Position numbers and translations under genes: made by a program | Origin: Cryptomeria japonica | Lineage: Eukaryota > Streptophyta > Pinopsida > Cupressales > Cupressaceae | Reading direction: 5' to 3' | Length of the DNA stretch: 64,000 bases | Assembly (NCBI RefSeq): GCF_030272615.1 | Contig: NC_081411.1 | Location: 214,121,654 to 214,185,653 of the forward strand | Notes under the pieces: model-generated | The model's input: the letters and a program-made list of their open reading frames with translations, nothing else | Told to the model about the DNA's origin: nothing | Database searches by the model: none | Shown: piece by piece, positions 55,301-64,000 of the stretch | Numbering within the stretch: position 1 is the stretch's first letter | Layout: the number at the start of each line of letters is the position of its first letter

Positions 55301-58300
55301 AAGCACATAACTAGTAAGTATTAAAATGCTAATACGTTCAATCAAAACCCTAATATATTTCTCTACCTTGCACCATGAAGGCATTGTAAATGAATGATAT
55401 GTTTCATTTATTTTTGCTTTTTCTTAAAAAAAAACTGAATTTTGTTTTGAAAAGTTTTAAGTTACGCACACCTTTAAACTTTTCGTGTGAGATTTCATTA
55501 CATATAAGTAAATACTGGCTTGTTTTATGTCTTTGATTGAAATTTTAAAATTCTGAAATCCTTGCCAAAAATCATAGACAACGAAACCTTGACAGTGAAA
55601 TTCTATTTGTGTGCAATACTTCTCGCGCCTCACCAAATACACAAGAGATCTATAGTAGGGCACTGCAAATTCCGTCTCTGAGAAAAATATTTCCTAATTT
55701 CATTTCTCTTCCTTTGCTACGCTTCCTAGGAAGCTCAGTGCACTTCTGGCTAACCCCACCATTTTCTTTGCATTTTAGAGCTTGTAAACTAGAATATGAA
55801 AAGCTTTCTTGTTTTTCATTCTGATTTTGTCCCATAACTCCCATTTAAAATTTATTTTCCATCTTTCTCAGTCTTCCTCTTCCACGTCACCTTGGAACCC
55901 CATTGAAACCTAATTGACTAGTTTCTGCGACACTACAGTTTTGATAAAGTTCTCCTCCATTTGCTTTGAGTTTCTGAGATTGTAAAATATAATATGAAAA
56001 GTTAATCTCTGCTTGTTTCTTAGTCTGTCCATTATCTTCCATTTCTTTGCATCTTATATCCTAGTATTTAGAATCTATGTAAAAACATCATACCATAAAC
56101 TATTATATGAATAGTTATATTATCCAAACCATTATCCTTCTTGTTAATTATAAAGATTATGTAATCCTGCAGTGGTGATAAATTTATGTTTGTTGTAGAA
56201 GTTATGAATCTGGTCCCTACAGACTTGTAAGATTCAGTCTTTGCTTGTCCCTAATTTTTAATTTAAAAAAATAATGTAGACGTCCTAAAGGGTAAAAAGT
56301 ATCAACAAAAAACTTGCATTTTATATACAGTACTCTATTGTCATTTTATAGGCTGCAACACTAGGATTGGGTTCGTACTGCCTACTAATATGTTTTACAA
56401 ATGGTAAAAGAAGAACCAATGCTCATCGATACAAGAGAGCACGAGGTACATGAAGGCTTGGAAAAAAAATATTTATTAATTATTTTTATAATACTATGAT
56501 TCTGAATTTTACTTCTTGAGAATTGTTTTCATAGTACTTAGGTTCTCACAACTAGCATTTCTCAATGTCTTGTGAGTCCACATTCTTCTCCTCAACATAA
56601 CATTTTTCTATATGTTTTTCTATATCACAAATCTAGTAAGCATGAGTGTTTGACACCATTTTGGGTATCTGCTCATCCAATCATGATATAATACCATCAT
56701 ACATAACTAGTTATTCAAACAAGCATTGCCCTAAGAACTGAAAAGTGCTTCCTTATTTATATTTCTGACCTCCAGCTACCTTTGTTTGATAAACAATTAT
56801 TGACAACTCTTCCCATTTCACGCATGTAGAAGACAAAGCAATTATCTGAATCGGTACATGTTTAGGTTTCTTTAATTAAGACATATAAGCACACAATGTA
56901 TTATAATAAGATGTGTGCGTACAGGCAATCACTTTGCCATTCAACTTAGTATATCCAACACCTAGAATGGTCTGCAATTTTTCAATGTTGCCTTAGCTGC
57001 TTTGTGTGTCTTGTTTTGAGGGTTTTAGCTGTTCTGGGGCATTTTGGAAACAGTTCACATGCCTTGCCTTCGCTAACACATTCATGTGCTTTGTCTTTCA
57101 TACGACATTTTGCATACGAGTAGGGTCAAGATCTTAGTAGCTATATAGTAGAATTTTGAACTAAGTCACTTGGCATGGTTCTAGCGAGTTTATTTTTATT
57201 GAGGGCTCAACTTCAGTTTTTGTTTCTATGCATCCCAGATTTAGAAATCCAAGCTTATGCATACATCTATTAAAATCATAATTGTTGTGAGAGTCTTGCA
57301 ATGGTAGTAAGTTTGTGCACCTTCTTGTTTTTCTAAATTTGTTGATGAAATTCTCTCTAGACTTTGTAAAAACACAATCCATTCAATCCAAGGCAGCTAT
57401 GAATGGAGGATTTCACCCATGAGATACATGTAGCATCTTCTTTTCAAACCAATAGAACTTCCAATGAAACATAATAGTAACATAGCAATCATGATAGTAG
57501 TGATACATTGGTCAACCACGTAACTCTGCTTGTCAGTGTACACTACTATGTGTTTGTGTTATTTTCATTCTTTTTATTGGTTCTTTTTGGTTGATGATGA
57601 CACATCCTCAATGGGCCACTCCACCTTTTCTTGGTTGTTGTTCTAATTTTATTTCTATTTTATATTATCAAACAATACATGCTACACAATCATTTAGAGT
57701 GCCAGTCACTATAAGGAGCCAAAAAATTAAAGAATCATCAACTTTATTGAATTTCCAATATGCGTGCTACTTCTTTGTAGCTTCATTGTTTTATCTCACC
57801 AGCTTCTTTTCCCTCTTTCCCTATATTTAGCTTTCTTTGAAGAATTACACTAAGCAACTAAGTTGATGGGATAGGTTAAGTGATTCATCTTCTCAAAGTT
57901 GTAAGTTTGCTCATTGTTGGTTGAGTTTAGAGTGATTCACATGTCAAAGGCTGAGTGGTCTAAATTTTGTTATTTTTTAGGTTTTTGAATCCAAAAGCTT
58001 GAAACAATCAAGACATCCACAATAAAGCTAATTCAGTGAAGGCAAACGCGGTACTCAACATAGTCAAATGAATTTAGACAACTTCTCTAGATTTAATACT
58101 TTCTTAATCTACTTAATTTCTCCAAAATATTAAGTGTAAAAAAACATTGAGAACCTTGTCTTAGAATTTGTAAGCTATAATTTGATAATTTTCTAGAGCT
58201 TATTTTCAGTGATCCAAAAGTAGATGTAAATAAATTGTATAATTTTTTTAAAACATTTATTGAATCAAACTGAAAATTTGATGTACACCACATCTATAAT

Positions 58301-58736
58301 CTAAACCAAATCTAATGTACACTACATCTAGAATCTAAACCTTGCAAATTTGACCTACCATTACCTTGCTCCCTTCTATTATTCTAACAAAAAATAATAA
58401 TTCATCAGTTTTTAGCAAATAAGCAGGGACTCCAACTGTATCACGACTCTTGTTTATTATAAAGTATTTTTAAGAGGTTAAAATATATATATAATAAATG
58501 AGATTGAGAATTATTTGTAAGTGAGAAACAATATGAATGAACAATAAATAAATTATACAATCATAATGTATGGATTGTTTTTGTTTAAGTAGACAATAAT
58601 AATGTGTGACTTGTGTCATTTTAATTTATGTCGAGGAAAATAAATATTTGTGTTCTTGTTGTTCAAGGTAGGGCTAGTGAAAGGAAGCCAAAGTTTGGAA
58701 TAACACTTCCAAATGCTAAATCTAACAAAGAGATGA
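55301..58736. other. Intergenic DNA, nothing recognised
   Basis: 3.4 kb, AT-rich, stops in all frames, no frame over about 80 codons with recognisable content. A diverged internal duplication (about 55770-55835 and 55960-56030, each with TATGAAAAG followed by CTTGTTT) is the only structure noted. Confidence 0.5.
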
Positions 58737-59460
58737 TGTAGAGAATTTCTTACAAACTTTAACCTATTGTAGATTAGATAAACACATATAAAAAATTAGA
58801 TTTAACAAATAAAACCACAAAACTGAATATATGTGGGAAAACCCATTTTGGAAAAAATGCACATTCCAAAATCGAGATAAATGGTATTATCAATAACACC
58901 AATAATTATAATACAATGGTCATAGCCAATGCTCTTGAAGAGTATATACAATAGCAGTGAATTCTAGAGAATATTTGACACATAAAAGCTTCTTAGAAGA
59001 TATCCAACCTATCATACAAAATACACAAATAAGCCACATATTTATAGAGATCAACACAATAAAAAATAACACATTATTTCCAAAATCAATGCCATTGCTA
59101 AAGAGGTATGTGGTGTCAAAAATAACAACTTGCTAAACTCATGACACATTGCACATAGAAACTTCAAATGCATCAATGCATAACTCAACCATAATGGTCA
59201 CCTTGCCAAATGCAACACCTACCTTACACCACTTGTAGAAATATAACTTCACCACAAATATTAATTCCCAAATAATTATCTCCATGACTCTTCCACGAAC
59301 TAGTAATTGTAATAGTAATTAAAATAAATTGTCATAGTCTCAACATAGCAACCTATAACAGTAGTTCTCTAATTTTAGGAATTCCAAAGTATGTAAAAAT
59401 AAAATAAATAATAAAATAATTATGTTTGAATTGTAATGTTAAGACACCTTGATTCCAAAA
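58737..59460 (-). repeat. 3' LTR of the minus-strand Copia element
   Basis: Begins near 59460 (TTTTGGAATCAAGGTGTC, with TG mutated) and ends TTCTCTACA at 58737. It is preceded by a GTGGGAGAA purine tract and matches the truncated LTR at 53946. Confidence 0.72.
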
Positions 59461-59683
59461 TTCTCCCACAAAAATATGTCATCTACCCCAAGCCTCCAGG
59501 CCCATAGATTCGACACACCATTTGAACTTCTTAGTGCTCATTGCCTTTGTTAGTGCATTTGAAACATTCACCAAAGCATCAAATTTTTCTAGCTTCAATT
59601 TTCCATCTTCCACCATATCACGTGAATAAAATAAAACTATACATCAGTATGCTTTGTTCTGGCATGGAAAGTGAGATTCTCTG

Positions 59684-61070
59684 CTAACAAAAAACCACTC
59701 TAGCTATTAAAATAGATAGAAACTTGTCCTGCATCAAAACCAATATTTGAGCATAATCTCTTAAGCCAAATGACTTATTAAAAGCATGAGTAGTTGTCAT
59801 ATATTTTTCTTCTATCGTGGACAAAACAACTAAAGCTTGTCGCTTGCTCATCCATCTCACTGAACTACCAAGCATCATGAAAGCATATCTTCTGGTGGTT
59901 CTTTTTCTACCAATTTCATCTACATAATTCACATATCCACAAATGCAAAATAAATGTTGAGGTATAGTAGGATAACCATGAAAACACAAGGATTACTTGA
60001 AAGTACCGCTCAAATACCCGAACACTCTGTTTATTGCATCCCAATGCACCCTACCAAGATTAGCCATATATTGACTAAGGACTCCCATTTCTTGGGAAAT
60101 GTATGGCCCCGTACAAACCATAAAATACATCAAGATGCCAACAAAAATTATGTAAGGTACTATAGACATGTCCTCCATCTCAGTAGGAGATTTCAGACAA
60201 TCCTCCATAGAAAGCTTTGTGCCCTATAACACTGGAACAACTAACTGCCTACAATATGACATGATAAATCTCTCCAATATAGAGTTAACATACTTACTCT
60301 GGCTCATCCTAAGATTTTTTCTATCTCTATCTCTAATGATCTCAATACCAAGAATATATCTTGCTGCACCTAGATCTTTCATTTCAAACTATGTTGCTAA
60401 CTAAGACTTCAAAACTGAAATAATTCTTCTACCATTCCTAATAAACAACATATTATCCACACATAGGACTATAAAAAGAATGTGACCATTTTTAGAATTA
60501 TAATACAGACAATGTTAAGATTTAGATCTCAAAAATTCCAAAGAAAATAAATAGGTGTTAAAATTTTGATACCAAATTCTACGTGACTATTTCAATCCAT
60601 ACAAAGATTTCTTTAACTTAAAAACAAGATTTTCTTTACCTTTCTCAATGAAATGCTCTAGCTATGACATATAAATTTCCTTTTCCAAATCACCAATTCA
60701 TAAGCTATTGAAAGTGATAAAAAGAATCAAATGGATGATAGCTTAGGTACAAGAGAGAACATTTCACCGTAGTCAATTGCCTCCACCAAAGAATACCCCT
60801 TCGCGACCAACTACACCTTATACTTCTCAATACTTCCATCTAGACCCAATTTATTTTTTAATATCCATTTATATTCACTGGGTTTTTGTCTTTCAAGAAA
60901 AGGTACTAGATCCCATGTAGCATTTTTCTTCAATGTAGCTATCTCTTCATTCATAGCTTCCATCTAAGAATTTGCATCATGCACACCCATAGCATCTCTA
61001 ACAGTCCTAAACTCATCGGTGTTAGAAATCAAAGAAAATATGCAATTGGAATCAAACATAGAATATTTGA
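59684..61070 (-). pseudogene. Copia reverse transcriptase and RNase H, broken
   Basis: RT pieces read MEAMNEEIATLKKN and KYKV*LVAKGYS near 60950-60780. The catalytic YVDD reads CVDN (LCVDNMLFIRNG, near 60460), so the active site is lost. Then AARYILGIEIIRDRDRKNLR, YMANLGRVHWDAINRVFGYL and the RNase H SVRWMSKRQALVVLSTIEEKYM. Stops occur throughout. Confidence 0.85.
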
Positions 61071-61299
61071 GCATTTTTGGTGAATAATTATACATATCAA
61101 CTCACTGTCTATCATAGGTAGACCTCCTTAATTTCCAGGTTTGAGGTTTTTGTTCTTCTTCAAAACTTCCAAAGCTACTTGAGCTCTCCTCATCATCACA
61201 AGCACTTCAATCTCATAGTTCTTCTTTCATCTAGGGGTAGAAATAATTTGGACTACCTCCTTCTATTTATCTTCTTTCTCTAGCTACAAATCAATAATA

Positions 61300-62384
61300 G
61301 AAAGTTTCAACTCACAAAAGATTAGAATTCTACTATACAGCGCCTTCTCTATAACTAGATCACAAAGCTTGTAAAATTTCACACCAACACCCTATTTGAT
61401 GAAGATACACTTAACCACCTCATTGTCCAATTTTAATCTTTTCTCACTTAACATATGTCCATATGCCTCATAGTCAAATAATCTAGGATATCTCAACAAG
61501 GGTTTCTTGCCAGACCATGCCTCCATTAGTGTCTTTTCAACTAGTGTCGAAGTAGGAGATATATAAATCAAATAATATGCAATGGCTACATCTTCAACTC
61601 AGAACTTCTATTCAATCCTATCACCACTCAACATACTCTTAGCCCTCTCCATTAACATTTTGTTGTGGGGTGTATGGAGTTGTCTTATTTCTTTCAATGC
61701 CATGGTCCTTATAGAACTTTTCACATTCTATCAGACAAAACTCATTGCATTGTCATTCCTCAAACACTTAATTTTTCTGCTAGTTTAATTTTCAACCAAG
61801 GATTTGAATTCCTTAAATCAAATAAAAACTTACTTCTAAGGAAATACACAAATGTCCTTCTACTATAGTCATCTATGAATGAGATAAAATAAATAGATAT
61901 AAGTATTAAAGGAACATTAATAGGACCGAACACATCTAAATGAATATAATCCAAAACCCCAGAATACTTATAAAAACTTAAATAAAAAGAAACACGGTAT
62001 TTTTAACCATAAACAAATAATTTTCAAAAGTCAAACTTGAGATTACAATTATCAAGGCCTTCAACAAGTCTCTTATTTTTCAAGGCTTGAAGACCCTTCT
62101 CACCAATGTGACTGAGTCTCTAGTTCCATAACATTCTCTTCTTAGGTGGGTGCTTCATCTCCAAAGAATTTGCACCCTTAGGTACCTAGAAAGGATGGCC
62201 ATCAAATGTAGAAACAATATTCTTCTTCACCACTTGATCTAATGGTGATGATGAAGAACCTAAAGCCCTCTTCTTGGATTTCACAGAAGCATTATTGCAC
62301 CGAACCATGCATGTATCCAGCTTATACAAGGTACCAATCTGAACATCCTTAGCAAGCATGATAAAGCATCTTGTCATATTGCAT
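61300..62384 (-). pseudogene. Copia pre-integrase and integrase, broken
   Basis: MLAKDVQIGTLYKLDTCMVR is the pre-integrase lead-in; RLSHIGEKGLQALKNKRLV carries part of the zinc-binding region. DYIHLDVFGPINVP has the first catalytic Asp, and FIDDYSRRTFVYFLRSK follows. Frames break repeatedly after that. Confidence 0.82.
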
Positions 62385-63530
62385 CTAGCTTATAAACACA
62401 AAAAAAATGGTTTGACACCTACATCTCCATTTTTAACATGCCTTTCTATCATGCTTTCGGTCTTCACCATTTGTCTATTTTTTGTCATTCTTTCATCCTG
62501 TAATTTAATCATTTTTATTCATTTTCTCATCATTTTGACCTAAATCAACCTTCTTGATATCTTTATTAAATAACTTTTCCAATTTGTCCCAATTTTATGT
62601 TCAATGATATCAATGTGTCACCATTCTAGCTTTATGATATCAATTTATCCCCATTTTGGTTCCCATTTTGGTCCTATGATCAATTTATCTCAAAACCTAT
62701 CCTAATGGCATCAATTTGTCCCAAAACATATCTTACAACATCATTTTGTCTCAATTTCACGTCCTTTGGTATCAATTTTGTCTCATCTTGGTTCTATGGC
62801 ATCAATTTGACCTAATCTCTGACCTTTGACATTAGTTTGACCTAATTTTCCTTTTAGGGTTTATTAATTAAGCCTCTTTCATGCTAACACATCCCTCTTG
62901 GATAAATAAATTTATTATTTATTTATTCTTATTCTCCTTTTCACAAATAAATGAAATTTTTTAATTTTCTAGTTTATTAATTTCAAATTAATTAATAAAT
63001 TAATATTTATTAATTTCTCACTCCATTTCTAACTTTAGTTCTAACTCACCTAGTCTCTTTAAGTTTCCCTAATTTTGGCCACTTAACTCTACTTACCTTT
63101 TATTTCACTCTCTACTTTTAGAAAATAATTTTATTTTCATTCCACTTAACTCATCCTCTCTTCCAATCTTGTCCATTGATTCAAATTAATCTCGTCCAAC
63201 CATTTGGTCCTTGAATCCTATAAACTGAGCTCTTTTCTCTCATTCTAGGAACTACATTATAGAATATCATCACAATCACACTACTTAATCATCTTGTTTT
63301 ATATCATAACTGCACTCACCTAATAGAGAGCTACACACCATTAGAGGAGAAAGAAAGAGCAATGAAGCCACGTCAAAGGGATGAATTGTTGGTGAAATCA
63401 TTTTGAATTCATGTTGTTTGTTTGTATTTCATTTTGATGTCTTTTTTGGTTTAATTAGGATTAGTATGTTCATGATATTTTTTTTGTGGCTGGCCTATTA
63501 TATCATGCTTGTTTTTAATTGATTTACTAG
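62385..63530. mobile_element. 1.1-kb insertion with degenerate minisatellite
   Basis: Interrupts the Copia protein between protease and pre-integrase. From about 62580 to 62860 it holds 7-8 degenerate units of about 30-38 bp on the pattern TTTGGTYCTATGGCATCAATTTGTCYCAAA, then AATTAATTAATAAATTAA-type sequence. No coding domain is recognised. Its ends were placed by loss of Copia reading and are approximate. Confidence 0.5.
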
Positions 63531-63953
63531 TTGACAGACCTTACAAGAAAACAACTTGCACACCCACATCCCTCACCTTGCTGATTAAAAGTAAGTCTGT
63601 ATCAAACCAGGGATATGTTGAACACTATCAATCCCCTTCACTCTACCATCAAGGAATTCAATCTAGAATCTTCTATGGTGAACAAACTTCAAGTGAGAGT
63701 CATTACCCAAATAAACCTTCCCACAATCAAAGTCTTCGTAATTAAAAAACCAACCTCTGTGAGAGGTCATGTGGAAAGAGGCATCTGAATCTATCAACCA
63801 CATATATTTTGATGTATATGTTGTCAAGGATATGAAAAAAGAATCTACTTCATCATGAGAGGATTTATCAAAGTCACAATCAAAGAAATACTTTTTACCT
63901 TTCTTTTTCTTTTCCTCCTTGTACTCTTTTTTAGAAATGATCAAATTTGCCAT
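63531..63953 (-). pseudogene. Copia protease fragment
   Basis: Minus strand reads KYMWLIDSDASFHMTSHRGW (the DSGA catalytic motif changed to DSDA), VYLGNDSHLKFVHHRRF and, after a stop, FLDGRVKGIDSVQHIPGL. A Lys-rich KKEYKEEKKKKGKKYFF segment precedes the protease. The remaining element lies outside the window. Confidence 0.82.
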
Positions 63954-64000
63954 AGATCTAACATTTTGTCTTAGATGTTTTACTAGGAGACTTAGATCTA

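Larger units (their letters stand above)
58737..64000 (-). mobile_element. Degenerate Copia element, minus strand, runs off the window
   Basis: In element order (descending coordinates): protease (about 63950-63530), a 1.1-kb insertion, pre-integrase and integrase (about 62384-61300), reverse transcriptase (about 61070-60200), RNase H (about 60000-59690), polypurine tract GTGGGAGAA (near 59470) and 3' LTR (59460-58737). Gag and the 5' LTR lie beyond 64000. Every domain has stops and shifts. Confidence 0.85.

Overview
This is nuclear DNA from a seed plant, most likely a gymnosperm and probably a conifer. The evidence is the sheer density of old, nested LTR retrotransposons, plant-type introns of 73-95 bp in broken BAHD acyltransferase and 2-oxoglutarate dioxygenase genes, PPR-protein debris, and a GIY-YIG Penelope-like retroelement of the kind known among plants mainly from conifers (Dryad elements). 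I find no intact host gene. The only long intact reading frame belongs to a retrotransposon. There is no rRNA gene, no tRNA gene I could recognise, and no CRISPR or bacterial-style feature.

Layout. 1-7061: a CCGTACGG minisatellite, a degraded retroelement tail with an LTR, a PPR pseudogene, a MITE-like element, an 850-bp pyrimidine tract and a broken 2-oxoglutarate dioxygenase gene. 7062-12173: a complete, very young Copia-type element with 508-bp LTRs that read as identical and a perfect ATATT target duplication; it encodes only Gag-protease plus an unrecognised acidic tail. 12174-19490: a BAHD acyltransferase pseudogene (minus strand), a Copia gag relic, and a second BAHD 5' end whose upstream region carries a 26-bp minisatellite. 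19491-23640: two 1.4-kb direct repeats around a Copia gag/BAHD 3'-end chimera. About 23830-30125: a decayed Penelope-like element with reverse transcriptase, GIY-YIG nuclease and five hammerhead ribozyme motifs, interrupted by a 1.6-kb insertion.

30258-47590: a Copia element whose LTR was split by a 15.9-kb Ty3/Gypsy element (30354-46234, GAAAG target duplication). The Gypsy element has 4.9-kb LTRs, each holding a roughly 1,030-codon reading frame. Its pol carries an extra RNase H between protease and reverse transcriptase, while the usual RT-linked RNase H has lost its catalytic residues. 47590-58736: a PPR scrap, a LINE 3' half, two unrecognised ORFs, and a second large BAHD pseudogene cut short by a Copia LTR. 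58737-64000: a degenerate Copia element on the minus strand that runs off the window and has a 1.1-kb insertion.

How it fits together: the locus looks like the remains of a small BAHD acyltransferase cluster (five BAHD-derived pieces) invaded by successive retroelement waves. The order of events can be read from the nesting: Gypsy lies inside a Copia LTR, which lies beside the Penelope element. The observations most worth following are the LTR-borne ORF and permuted RNase H of the Gypsy element, the 83-bp hammerhead tandem array, and the young gag-only Copia element.
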